Positions 35,999 through 47,729 of a stretch of 64,000 bases of DNA are shown here, piece by piece; within the stretch, counting starts at the first letter, position 1; each line of letters begins with the position of its first letter. The translations under genes and the position numbers were made by a program. The notes under the pieces are model-generated. The model saw nothing but the letters and a program-made list of their open reading frames with translations. It was not told the origin of the DNA and ran no database searches. Origin of the DNA: Eutypella sp. D-1 (lineage: Eukaryota > Ascomycota > Sordariomycetes > Xylariales > Diatrypaceae); the NCBI GenBank assembly GCA_023313575.1, contig JAJTTP010000001.1, forward strand, positions 2,976,001-3,040,000, given 5' to 3'.

Positions 35999-37374
35999 CT
36001 ACCACCATGTGGAAGTCAGCCGGCTCCAGCCATGTCCGCTAGGGATCCGGGACTCTAAGCTGGGATGCCATCCGGTGCCAGACTGGGCCGGAGCCGTGAA
36101 AACATGCATCTGGCTCAGCACCGGCCAGTCCTCAATGATCCTGGCCCCAAATTCACTTTCGAAGTGGTGGCGGCTGAGCTTCTCCGTCGTGTCGGAACCC
36201 TCCTGGGTTTTCCCAAGGCGGTAATGAAAGACTTGCTGGATCCCATACACGTAATCGGACTGATCGGTGGCCTGACGGCAGCCGGCTGCGCAGTATGCCG
36301 CCAGGGGGTTGTTAGATGCCAGTGCGGGCAGCCCACGAGAGTGCAATGTCTTGTGTAAGTCTCTTAGCGCGGCAACCCACGGGGATTCTCGAAAAAGCAA
36401 TATGTCCGAGATGTCAAATTTGATGCAATAACTACTGAGGTCATCACAAAGTCTGATGAGGGGCCGCAGGCCGCTGAAGGGCGCCACGCTGAGGGGCTTC
36501 GCGTCCCGTGAAAGTATGTGCGCGTTTTGGCACAAGAATGCTTCCTGGAGTGTCCAGAGAGAAGTAAACCATGGATCTTGGAAGAGCTCCTTGAGGTACA
36601 AATCCAAATCTTGCACCGCCTTCAATCTTTGAGCACTTGCGTTCTCTGAGGATGCCGTAGCCTCGTAAGAGCTTGACGCGAACAATCCTAGTACTATCAG
36701 GATCCTTGTCAAGGTATATATGATATACATCATGAAGGAGTCCACTCACTCAAAGAATTGTTGGCGATTCCCATGGCCAGTTCGGACAACCTTTCAAAGC
36801 CATATCTGTTGAGCCAAATGAATACTTCATCGGCGCCCCGGAAGATAGCCGCTTGTCTTCCTATCTCGAGTGCCCCGTCTTCACTGTTCCATCTCTGGTC
36901 GATGCACGCGACGTCGAGCCACAGGAACTCCGCATCCTGCTCGTCGGACCTACTATAAAATCTCGTGGTGGCTTGAGATAGAGCAGCTCGAAACTGCTTA
37001 GGTGTGAAGTGCTCCGGATCAATAAGGGGGGTATCCCACTCCACGTTGTGGATAACAAGGCCTCGGCCTTCGTCCCAGGAATCCTTCTTCTCTGGTTTCT
37101 GTTCCAGGGTGCTGCGTGTGTCTATTCGCCACCGTCCCCATGTATACGAGATGGCGTTATATTGCGGTTCGTGATGTTGCCCGTAGATATTTCCTGGCTG
37201 CCATTCATAAGAGGTCATGGTAGGGACATGGAGGAGACGCCGGGGCCAATTCCCGATACCTGGTGGATCTCGGGTGTCATTATTGGCCGATTGTTCCAGC
37301 TGAGCGCCTATCGCATAATGCTCAAACAGTTGGCGATGCCAAGCATCCTTGTAGTCGGGGGTCGACCGTGCCAT
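35999..37374 (-). CDS. HET-domain (heterokaryon incompatibility) protein, probably nonsense-truncated
   Basis: Two exons, 37374-36750 and 36687-35999, are joined through a 62-nt intron (GTGAGT donor, TACTAG acceptor), giving 437 residues to the TAG. The three HET-domain blocks are present in order: YNAISYTWG (72-80), EFLWLDVACIDQRW (149-162) and DPWFTSLWTLQEAF (246-259). Family knowledge: HET-domain proteins trigger programmed cell death when genetically different hyphae fuse, and they occur as large, polymorphic, fast-decaying families. Here the frame continues past the TAG for 194 more codons, so the gene looks like a 632-codon gene with one nonsense mutation, a recent pseudogene, or a sequencing error. 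The intact HET domain lies before the stop, so a shortened product could still act. No partner gene (SNARE, NLR, lipase) is adjacent. Confidence 0.8.
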
Positions 37375-38794
37375 CAGGCACTACGTGGCATCCAGCCACA
37401 ACGAGTAAAAGGGCTGGGATAACCTGTTCGGATCGCCGATATAAGTCGTGCGAACGATATAAGTAAGACCCTGGGACTGGGTTGCTCTACATACGTCTGA
37501 AGGCACTAAGGGTCGTTACCGAATTGCATCAGGGTCTTGCATTTCGTGCTATGATTGTGCCAGCAGCTACGAATAACAAGCTAAGGTCCAAAACGTGCCG
37601 TTCCGCTCGTGCATACTTGTTGGAGAGCGTAAAGAATGCTTACGCCGCACACACAATCCATGTCACATATGTATCTTAGTTCAGGGTCCTGGGTTTTATA
37701 TGACGACGAATAGATATGAATATGTACTGTATTATCGAGACAATGTAATTGCCGTCTCTATCATTTCAAATGTAGCTGATTAGACAATTTTTACATATCT
37801 ATCTATACTAAAGTCGAGTAGCTTCGTAGCCATGGGACCGTGCCGAATGGCTTAACAGGAAAGAGGCATCAACGAGATTGCTGTTGAGCCAGGTCACAGT
37901 GACTCTACAAAAGATACTGGGTGTCGGGACGGCTAGGTTGGGAATGCGCCCGTGTAAAATGTGATAAGTGAAGCTGTAACGAGTTGATATGTAAGTAGGA
38001 GTTTATCCTAAGAGGGATTACTATGCGATAGGAAGCCAATTGCTTTATAGCCGAGGCTAACATAAGTTCTTCACCCGTTGACTTCTATGTCCTTCACATA
38101 TGGCTACAAGTCGGCCCAAACCTAGTATTGAATGCTGGTACAGCGAAAGAATGAATATGTCCTTATTATTGGCGTATTCGACTTCCTTACGAACACGTCC
38201 TGTGACTTAACTTCATTGCAATTGGGTAGTGTGGATGGAGGCATGCAAATGCGCTCACCTGATGTTCCAGCGCAGCGCTGGTGTGTGAACGGTAAGCAGT
38301 TAGGGACCGGCTAGAGCTTCGTGGCGTACCGCTTGCTAACCTGCTAACCTAGTATAAGCCTGGGGGGGACCGCCCTATCACCGACAACACATGGTATCCC
38401 AACAATTTGAGGCTGTGCTGGCGGTCTAGCATACAGCTCCGTCTTCATATGACGCATTTGGGTGCGGAATACTATAATAACTACATTTCTTTAGATGTCC
38501 ATGCTTCTAGTTTAATATAGGATAGCACCGTACTATGGCTGACAGCGGTGCCGCGATTCAGCCGAGGCTGATCTTCTTAGCTCCCCGTAGGGAGCTGGGC
38601 TGAATCCTACCGCGAACGGACTTAGAATTATAAAAGACTTGGCTTCCACCAGCTGGCTCTATGATATGCGCACCCTCCACTCAATTGTCAAGAGACGCAG
38701 CAAATCGGTAACACATCAGGCCTCAAGATAAATAGCGGTCGCGAAACCCCGCCTCATAAAATCTCCGCCTATAATCAATTCATAACCATCAGCC
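37375..38794. other. Intergenic region
   Basis: No gene is supported. The stretch separates the minus-strand HET gene from the plus-strand 94-residue gene, so it should hold two divergent promoters. A nested hairpin lies at 38555-38606, about 190 bp before the small gene. Confidence 0.5.
38555..38606. other. Nested inverted repeats (9-bp outer and 7-bp inner stems)
   Basis: GATTCAGCC (38555-38563) pairs with GGCTGAATC (38598-38606). Inside, AGCTCCC (38579-38585) pairs with GGGAGCT (38590-38596) over a CGTA tetraloop. The arms leave a 15-nt one-sided bulge. The element could form in DNA or RNA, and it lies in the likely promoter of the next gene. Confidence 0.7.
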
Positions 38795-39079
38795 ATGGGT
38801 CTCTTCTCACGATCCAGCGATTCGTCGAAGGACGGCCAGCAGACCGGGGAGTCCACGGCGCCCAAGGAGAGCCTGTACCAACGCTACGACAACGCACGGT
38901 CGGGTCGTAAAAACAAGATCAGCGACGAGGAGCTGGAGAAGTGGGCAGAAACGACTCCCGGGGTCGGTAAGAACCAGCTCTCCATCGCGGCGGCGTCAAA
39001 GCCCGGTATCGCGGGCGACCTCGCGGCCGGTGCCGGGCCGCTGGGCACCAACACGCCGAGGGACTTCTCCAAGAGATAA
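38795..39079 (+). CDS. Small conserved-looking hypothetical protein, 94 aa
   Basis: A single-exon frame with ATG in a good context (CAGCCATGGGT) after an A-rich leader. The product is hydrophilic, Ser/Gly/Lys-rich and has no signal peptide or membrane segment. Its core, KISDEELEKWAETTPGVGKNQ (41-61), is flanked by a charged segment (YQRYDNARSGRKN) and a Gly/Ala-rich tail ending TPRDFSKR. The codon choice is strongly GC-ending, unlike the surrounding DNA, which supports real coding. Small cytosolic proteins of this look are common in Sordariomycetes, but I cannot name a function. Its closeness to the HET gene may be accidental. Confidence 0.68.
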   Translation: MGLFSRSSDSSKDGQQTGESTAPKESLYQRYDNARSGRKNKISDEELEKWAETTPGVGKNQLSIAAASKPGIAGDLAAGAGPLGTNTPRDFSKR

Positions 39080-42000
39080 GGTGGTTTCGCCACACCTATC
39101 ATCGTTTACATAGCTTGCACGGACGCACGGATGCACGGGACACGCGGTACGGGACATGGCACACTGGACACGGGGCACGGGGGTGTTGCGGATTGGGGCG
39201 TCAGGAGGAGACATGCACACTTACTGTAAGTGTCTAACCAGGGGGCCGCGACGTAGAGTGATTGGTGGTTTGGGGGATGATTGGCTAGGAGTAACTGCAG
39301 CGTTGGTAGTATTCATTCGATAATCAGACCCACAAGCAGCAGCAAAGCGAATAAGAGTGATTTTGATTCTTCTCCAGTGACCCTCGGCCTCCCGGTTTCG
39401 TTGACACGCAGTTTACTAGTCTTTGAAGAGCTAGAATACGGGACTTGCGATAAAACGGACATGTGTGCGCGAGTGATCTTGATTATCATATCGGCAGATG
39501 TTTGAGAGGACGGTACCTAATTCCTCACTCTAACGTACAGGTCCATGGTAACTTCTGTTCAGAAGGTTGGTGTCGTTGGTATGTTGGCATGTTGGCGTGT
39601 TGGCAGTCAGTCGAATTGCTATAAAGGGACAGGTCACTTGAGATAACAATTCTGGAAGCTAACCGTACCCGAACCTCTCTAACTTTGTTAAGCTGCTAAC
39701 GTGGCAACGCAATAAGCTTCCAAGACTACATGCAAGATTTGGCTTGTCTCTCATATGATGTTATAAGCCGGGTCTCCTTTATTCGCAAGAAGAGGATGCC
39801 CACGAATGGGTGGAATGGGGAAAGGAACAACACTTCAGTGACCGCTCACGATCAGGTTGTTGACCTCATGATCATCTCTGGATACGGCGCTACCTACTTC
39901 GGGAACCCACCTCTCCTCCACCACACCACAACCAGACCGATCTCGGTTCAGCGGCAGGCTGAGAACTGGGGACTGCTGACTTGTTGTTGCTGGCTTGGAT
40001 CGTGTTTAGCAGGTTATGAAATCGGCGATGCTGCGATTCCGTGATGGTGCAAATGAAACTTGCCGGTAAAGGGAGGCAGGTCTCTTCGGGTTCCTGCCTA
40101 GTGCCCACTTACTGCATCCTTCTATAACAAATCGAATGAAGTCTTTACAACTCTTTCATGTTCCAAGGTTAAACAGCCAAATGTTCCGAGAGGTGTTCGG
40201 AGATGGTACCTTGAGGATTACCTACCTACCTAGGTACCTCCAGGGCTGCATAGTAGATTCTAACTAGCCTATATCCAGTAGGTAGAGCGAACTAGATAGG
40301 TAGGTACCTAGGTTATGTATGTAACACCTAACGCCTTCACGTTAGTTTGGGTGGGCAGATCGGATGCGGTTATCCATGATCCATACCTCATACCCACATA
40401 TATCGGGTACAATGATAAATGTAGTTGAACAGACTACCTAGGTACCTAAGTAGGAGTAGATGTATTCAAACAAACAAAATATATACGCATAACGAGTCCG
40501 AGAGCACTAAGTATCTACCTAAGTCCTATCTCTTTTTTTTTTATCTCTTGGATCTCGGTCTACCAATGCCTCCGTCCCCATGTCACATGCATTGATTTAA
40601 AACAATATAGCAACATTGCAATGAGCGAGCGAGCGGTCTTAACGTGTTCCGCGTGTCCAAACATACAGACACAGACACACAGACACACGCACACGCACAC
40701 ATACACATACTTCACTCCTTCGTTTGCTCAGACTCGCTTAAACAGGCGTGTTAGGTTCCTTACGTGGGTACAGACAATATCAATTGGATATCCTGGCAAC
40801 CTATATACCGACGTGAGGGATCGCTGTTAAGCACGTAACTAAGTAGAAAGCGAGCGAGGTGAGTGGTTTTACCTTGGACAAACTTGATTATAAGTATCAA
40901 GAGATGTTATGTTGGTGAGACTCGCTCGTTGGTGAACCTCGCTAGCGAACCTCTTGACGTAGGTGTTTGCGGTAGGTGGTCTCCTCATATATCTGCAAAC
41001 AGTTTTGAGATATCAACCCATGGTATCAATCCATGGCTGTTGGTTCCGTGATTGTACAACCACCCGGACCGCTCCCTTCCCCCCGCCTACTTGCTGGCTT
41101 TGTTTCCAATGGTCCCTTTCACCTTTTCTACGTCAGAATGTGAAGTCGGTGCTTATCACTTCCAAGAGGATTGCCATTCCACAGAGACTATAAATACAAA
41201 CCACCAATACCTCAGTGTCACTTGACGTGGTGTCCAGTTTTTTTCCCGTCCGTCTTGGTTTTCCTTCTCCCGCTATAAAAAGAACTAAAAGAACTGCAAA
41301 ACAAGTATGTTTATCATCTCATCATCCAAGGACCCATCCGACGTCAATATATGAACGGCTTCCCTTTTCAGCTCTTCAACTAAACTGAGGTGACTAGACT
41401 TGGATGTGACGGGACTCTAATATCCATCGCACTGACCACTAGAAATCTCAGGATTCAGTGGGCGTGGTACCGCCGAGCAAGCGTCTAAGACCAACTGGTT
41501 TCTAGGGTGTCTCTGACCCGCTACTTTATTCGTCCACTGTTCCACGGCTGCCCCAGCGCAGGTACGTAGTCTCTAAAGAGTGCATCTCCTTAGTAGGAGG
41601 GTCTCTAGGAGGGTCTCTAGTGTAGTCCACGAGAGACGAGAGAGGGGTGACCCCCCCTCTCCCCTTGTCCACTCTGCCCACTTTGCCCACCACCCAGGTC
41701 AACCGCCGTCCAGTCGTGAAGGGGAAAAGTAGGAAACCTCCGCAAAGCGCAACTGGGTAAAGAGGAGGCGAGGCGCATGAGAAGGTACCTTCATACACAT
41801 TCTCAACGCTTTCTAGTAGTATACGCATAGTATACGCAGTTACTCTCTCTCAATCTTTCTCTTTCTCCTCTTCTCTCGATACTCCCTACCCCCTTTTCCC
41901 CATTCCCCCATTCCTCGACACCCCCCTTACTAGCCCACCTATCCATTCTGTATATCCGGTCAACGGCGAACAGCCACGACGGCGGTGACAACGTCGAGAT

Positions 42001-42359
42001 CGACAACCACCATAGTAATATCAACTGCAGCAACAAGAAACCAATCATTACCGGGCAAGCCTGCTGGTCAGACATCCATACCCTTATTGTATACCTATCT
42101 TTGACTGCACAAACTCCCTCCAACCTTCACTCTTTTTTTAGAGGCCCAATCCTACACACACCTCTATATCTATCTGTATGCAAGACCAGTCCAATCACCA
42201 ATAAGAGGGGCTCATGAGTGACCATTCAGCGCCAACCAGCTGGCCTGCTCCGCATGAATTCGGCGCACTATTTCATCTAACCGCTCTGGCGAGCTCCGGC
42301 TATCGTGGCCTCCATGAATACCTTCCCTTGGGGCTGACGTAGGAAGACGTATCGAACGA
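39080..42359. other. Intergenic region
   Basis: No gene is supported. It contains an ACGG/ACAC-rich run at about 39119-39182, TTGG(T/C)-type repeats at 39567-39607, ACCTAGGT words at 40.2-40.45 kb, a CA-rich tract at 40662-40710, and a duplicated AGGAGGGTCTCT near 41596-41622. From about 41840 to 42200 it is pyrimidine-rich and probably forms the promoter and leader of the RBR gene. Confidence 0.5.
40662..40710. repeat. CA-rich microsatellite
   Basis: Imperfect ACAGACAC/ACACGC repeats over about 49 bp. Confidence 0.9.
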
Positions 42360-45169
42360 ATGGAACCTATGCACTATGGAACAGGGAAGCATCGGCCCCG
42401 GCAGTATCGCCATTCACGCAGCTCATCTCTGTCCCGCTATCCTGATTGGGATTTGACAAGTGACACCATATATCATTCGCTGCCTTACCGCACTCGAAGA
42501 CATGGAGTACAAAGGCCGGATGATGGCATTTCTCAAATTCTCCCCCATCGACATAGACGAGCATCCGAAGACCTTCGACCCCGCGACGCAATGCCTCGAC
42601 CCTCGCATAGGATTGTCCGCTCAGCAACTACAGATCGAAGTAGTACGAGTCGGAGGCGGTACGGCGATATCGACGATGACGATGAAGAAGAAGACCGTCC
42701 GAGGCGGAGGTTGAGATCTAGATCAAGCTCGCGGTCAAGTTCTCCACAGAGCAGTCAACACAGTGAATCCATCGTGGTCGAAACACCTCCAAAGCGAACG
42801 CGCAGATATCAATTACCCTCCCGCTCGAGGAAGTCATCGAGGAAGACATCGAGGTCTTTATCAAGAAGCAGAAGTAGGAGCAGGAGCAGGAGCAGGAGCA
42901 GGAGCTCAAGCCCTGATTCTGCGATATCAGTCTCTACACAGGATGAAAGACAAAATCGCCGGATCGGGAAAAGGCCGCTCAGAATCCTGGCTGAATCGGA
43001 ACCTGAACTTATTGAACGCCGGCGCCACCAGATACGCAGGCGTCGGAAGGAGAAGGCTATTTTGGCAGACGGCAGTGATCACGATGGCATCTACGAGGAA
43101 CCCTTGCCCATAGCCGCCAGAGACAGTAAATCTCCGACCCGCCCGCGGCCCAGGCGGCCTGCGGATTCTCGAAGCAGTTCCCAAACCCCCCATCCTCGAG
43201 AACGCCGCGATTCAGGGAAACATGTCTCTCCTACAGTGAAGCGGTATGTCATACTACAACATGTGGCAATTCAACGTGAAGGTTGTCGATTAATGTCGTC
43301 TGTGATAGGCCCTCTAAGCATACGAAGAAGTACTACGAATCGGAGCCACATTCAGAAAAGCCCCCGCGTGCACGTCCGCGTGCGACTTCAGGCTCCCATC
43401 TACCCTCGTCCCATAGTTTGGGATCTTCGTCCAGGAAGTCTTCCGCATTAGGAGCCTTCTTTGCGCCGCTTCGCTATCCAGAGAAGTCATCAAGGGTGTA
43501 AGTCCAGGTACTACCAGATTGATATTGGCTTATGTGAGACTCACGGGTGAATAGCGTCGAGTGTGTCGCCTGCTGCGAAGATGTTTCCTCGTCAAAAGCA
43601 CCGAAACTCAAGTGTGACCATCGTATGTGCCACACTTGCATGAAACGACTATTCAAGCTCTCGACCAAAGATCCATCTCATATGCCTCCCAAATGTTGTA
43701 CATCAGACCCCATTCCCGTCAAGCATGTTCAACACCTTTTCGACAACAAATTTAAGAGGAATTGGAATCGCAAGTTCCAGGAGTATTCGACCCGGCACCG
43801 TGTTTACTGCCCAAAGAAATCGTGCAATCAATGGATCAAACCCGAACGAATCCAGGAGCGGAATGGCCGGAAGTATGCTAAATGCAATCGATGTGACACC
43901 AAAATTTGCTGTACTTGTGTGGGGAGATGGCACGATACGAGGAAGTGCCCTCGCGACGAGGCGACTCGCCAGGTCCTGCAAAAGGCCGAGGAGATGGGCT
44001 GGCAACGATGCTTCAACTGCCATGAGCTAATTGAGCTGAAAGAAGGGTGTAATCATATGACGTGGTATGTTCAAATTCCTGGCCCTACATCCCCTTGCGA
44101 AGTATGCTCATTTTTGTGTAGTCGTTGCGGCTCTCAATTTTGCATGATTTGCGGAGCGAAGTGGAAGAGCTGCGAGTGTCCATGGTTCAGCTACGACTCG
44201 CTAGAAGCCGAGGACATCGACCCTATACAACCGCCTAGTCCTGTTATAGGCCGGGAGCGGAGGGCTAGCGGAGACGGTTTGTCTCCGCACGACTATAGGA
44301 CGGGACATGGGCCGCTTCCGGGCGCTCGCGCACGTCAACCGAAGTACAGCGAAGAGATATATCAGCGGCGTATACAGCAGCAGGAAGACGAGGAGTACGC
44401 GCGGAGACTGCAATATAGTGCGCCGGACGATGATGAGTACCTTGGGGATCACGAAGAGACAGTCGGGCCGGGAAAGTCAGGTGGCCAGTTCAGGAACGAA
44501 AACTATCGCCGCAGATCACAGAGTCTTGTGCAACCAGCCCCGCCCCCTCCAGTCCCTCCGGCGCCACCAGCGCCACCAGTACCACCAATGCCCCCGAGTC
44601 CCTTCGATAGAACAACCCCCGTTACCGACTATGTATCGGGCGTCAACAGGGCGAGGGGTGTGCGGGGGACGTCAATAGATCGCCTGGCGGACCGGTTCTC
44701 GGAGCAACGGCAGACGAATAGTCCTGTCCACCGATCGTACGGGAACTCGATAACACACGGAGCAAGCGCTTCACTAGCGCTAGGTGCTCCGCCGCCAGTA
44801 CCCGCGGCTCCGGCCGCGCTCATGCGGCACCACACGATGGACGATGAGATCTTCAATAACCCGCGGGGCATCCGGGTGTCCTCGGACCGGATGATGACAC
44901 CGCGAAGAGCGACGCAGCACGAATACCTCCTCGAGGACACAGATTTCCACGCGTTGTCGCCTCAACCGTCGTCGTCTGGCAGTCGCAGGAGGAGCTATCA
45001 GCGGGAATATCTACTACCGCAGCAGCAGCGGGAGGAGCATCCACCGGATTCGGTGCTTGCCGGACTTCAAGGGCCCGGGCGCGGGGCACACCGCGTGTTT
45101 GAATGGAGTAAGCATGTGGAGCCGGGAAATCCAGACAATGCGTCTATCGTCACCTTAGATCGAAGCTAG
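42360..45169 (+). CDS. RS-rich RING-between-RING (RBR) E3 ubiquitin ligase-type protein
   Basis: Four exons join in phase: 42360-43243, 43309-43497, 43555-44064 and 44122-45169 (introns 65, 57 and 57 nt), giving 876 residues. Residues 1-290 are Arg/Ser-rich with a pure SR repeat around 170-184. RING1 starts at about 361 (C361-x2-C364, C378-x-H380, C383-x2-C386, then CC at 405-406). The IBR follows (YCPKKSCNQWI, KCNRCDTKICCTC). RING2 is CFNCHELIELKEGCNHMTCRC…FCMICGAKWKSCECPWF, with the expected catalytic cysteine C528 in HMTC. The C-terminal 300 residues are disordered with a proline-rich stretch (PPPPVPPAPPAPPVPPMPP). Family role: RBR ligases pass ubiquitin from E2 through a RING2 thioester. 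The substrate is unknown. Intron 3 splits the C528 codon and is in frame. Confidence 0.93.
42877..42905. repeat. AGGAGC hexanucleotide repeat encoding Ser-Arg dipeptides
   Basis: About five AGGAGC units inside exon 1 of the RBR gene encode its alternating SR tract. Such a repeat is likely to vary in length between strains. Confidence 0.9.
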
Positions 45170-47729
45170 AGGGTTTTCCAAATTGTCTCTGTTTTATTTT
45201 TCCCCTCGACTTTTTTTGGGTGAGGTTCATCCCGTACTATTTCGACGATAACGACGACGACGACGACAATGACCAAGATGGACGACGACGATGATAAATA
45301 CATTTGCTACATGCACGCTAGGTACTTGTTTTATTCAGTCCCCGCTTTTACAAATAACGACAGGAACGACTACTACTACAGGACTACAAGCAAGAAGAAA
45401 AACCACCCAGACGACAGAGGAAAGAATCTCCTTGATGTGGGTTACGAATTTACAGCAACGGCATAATCCATTTATCCTTCTCTCCCTTCTTGCCGCCAAC
45501 TGTTTTTGTGTTTGATTTACTTTTATTCATTTACTTCAGCTTTTGTCCGGCATGTCGAAGAGTGCAGGCGGACATCACTGGTTTTAATAGTAAAGAATGG
45601 AATCAGGAGGGGAACTTTGATTTTGGCTCCGGTATGTATGATAAACTCGTAGAGATGGAACTAGGACTAGGTGAACCGCCTCAGAGTTTAGTATTCCTTA
45701 TTCCACGTTTTTGTCTCTTACTGCTCATGGGGTGGATAGGGTTAGGATCTGGGTCAGGTTAGGGAGGGCGGCCTTTGTCGTTTCACATCACGCATTATGT
45801 GACTCTTGTTTTCCCACTTTTGCTACACGGCCGAAGGGGGTGGGGTATTCGCATAGCTAGGATCAAGTAGGTTTGCATTGTTCTTCGAATCGATCAATTC
45901 GTCTGACAGTTGGACTTGATACATCCTTGATCTAGTGGAGCGAGGGAGGGAGAAATGCAAACTCGGCCTTGTCTTGTCTTTCTTGTCAAGGTTAACCAAA
46001 TAGTCCAGTACCCAGGTAGGCCTTTTATTATGGTGCAATTTCCCCCATTAAGAGGGGGATTTGTTCCGGAAGCCTCACTCACTACCGATAGGCAATCTGT
46101 GCCTCCGTCTGTCTTCGGTAGACTTTCTCGAGCTGTCATATCCATCATAACTACCTATCCTACTTAGGTACCTGACTTGGCATGACTAAGTAAATCACGA
46201 ACAGGTGCATACCTCGGGAGTTAGATAAGACGAAACCTGTCGCGAGTTGAGTGGCTCGTTTAGAGATCCCGTATCAGTAAAGCCAGTTGGGTCTTCTTGT
46301 CTCTCCAGGGCTGTCATTCGTGCAGCTGTTATGGTTTTGGCATGTCTACTACTAATAAGTACGAGCTCTATATAAAGTAGTGGGGCCTTCTTCTTCCAAT
46401 AGTCCACACAAGCTATGTATAAAGTAGCGGTTCAGACCCCAAGGCCGAATGACATCAGGGGGGGCTAAGCAACCCCTGTAACGGTCGCATTTTTGGGGGG
46501 GGGGGAGGAGAGGCTTGGATGTGGGAGGGAGGGTAGCCCCGCCTACCGGGGGCTGCCCAAGTGCCCAAACCACTGAAGTCCGGCGCATTTTAGGGGATGG
46601 GATTTGTTCTTCTCCCGGAAATCCGGTGTGAATGTCTCCGCTTATTTTGGCTATACGCTACCTAAGTCTAGGTATGTAGTACGTCTGTTCGTATGTGTGT
46701 ACGAAGTACGAATATGTACTTGGGAATGAATGTATTGCACTAGATATGTGTGCCCAGGTGGTCTCGTGCCAATTGATCCGCAGCCAGTCGAGCCTTCTCC
46801 GCCAGCTTGACAGCCTCGTGCGTGATGGTTTAGACACGGCAGGAACGATCGAAAGACCGGGAGAATGCCTTATTTGACTTAAACTGAGGGACAGGACTCT
46901 GGAGGTCCTTTAAAGCTCCAAGGTTGATTTTAAGTTTAAGTAATACCACTGGTACTGCTTCAGAATAAAATTGGCTCTCCTATTCTCCCTCTCCCGATTT
47001 CTTCACAAGCATGGGGAACTTGAGAACTACATACATACCTAGGTACATACACAAGCACCCCTGATAGTTAACTCTCGTACAAAAATACAAAAATACATAA
47101 ACCCCTATTCCATTCAACTGCTAAATTAAAGTTCTAGAACGGGCGTAGCTTCCAAAGGTTTATGTGCATGACGACACCACCATATCGCGACAATATTTCC
47201 TTACCTTCTTTTCCAAGCTTCTTCTTAATTTTGGTTCTTCGCTCCCTTTTTTTTTGGATCTTTTCTTCTTCTGGCTTTGTTGAGAAGCTCGTCCTAGCGT
47301 ATCCGCACGAACCGCATGAGCCGCACCGCCTGACAAGACAACACCAATAGCCCAAATAGCACATCCGTCTAGTCCGAACCGAACAAATCTTTAGTATAAA
47401 TAATAAATCGACGCGTACTCCGTACTTCGCACATACACTGGCAGACTGGCAGACTGGCACATCCTTAGGTCCCTGGTAGCCCTCTATCCTCCTATCAGGA
47501 GGTTCACATTCTCAAGGTGCATAAAATCTATGTACCCGGCCGTCCATTCATAGGTCCCTTCATCACTCTGTCGCTCTGTCGCTCTGTCACTCCGTCACTC
47601 CATCCCTCCCTCATACATAATAATATAATAATAGTCTATATACACATCACCCATCACCAATACAGAAATCCATATGAACAGGTGACGCAGAATCAGTCTC
47701 AAAGGAACATCTCCTACGCAAATGCTGCG
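45170..47729. other. Intergenic region
   Basis: No gene is supported. It holds an ACG repeat at 45251-45268, possibly in the RBR 3' UTR, a G10 tract at 46496-46505, and ACCTAGGT words at 46.16 and 47.04 kb. A TCGCTCTG repeat at 47565-47603 lies just upstream of the lipase gene. Confidence 0.5.
47565..47603. repeat. TCGCTCTG/TCACTCCG tandem repeat in lipase leader
   Basis: About four to five imperfect 8-bp pyrimidine-rich units end 126 bp before the chosen start codon. They are probably in the 5' UTR. Confidence 0.85.

Noticed and set aside
42460..43501. Alternative-frame ORFs within the RBR exons
   Set aside because: They overlap the spliced RS/RBR frame. The one at 43283-43501 is partly the true exon 2, entered through the intron.
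47517..47729. N-terminal extension of the lipase from the first in-frame ATG
   Set aside because: The 71 extra residues are encoded by pyrimidine repeats and leader-like DNA; the conserved family start begins at 47730.
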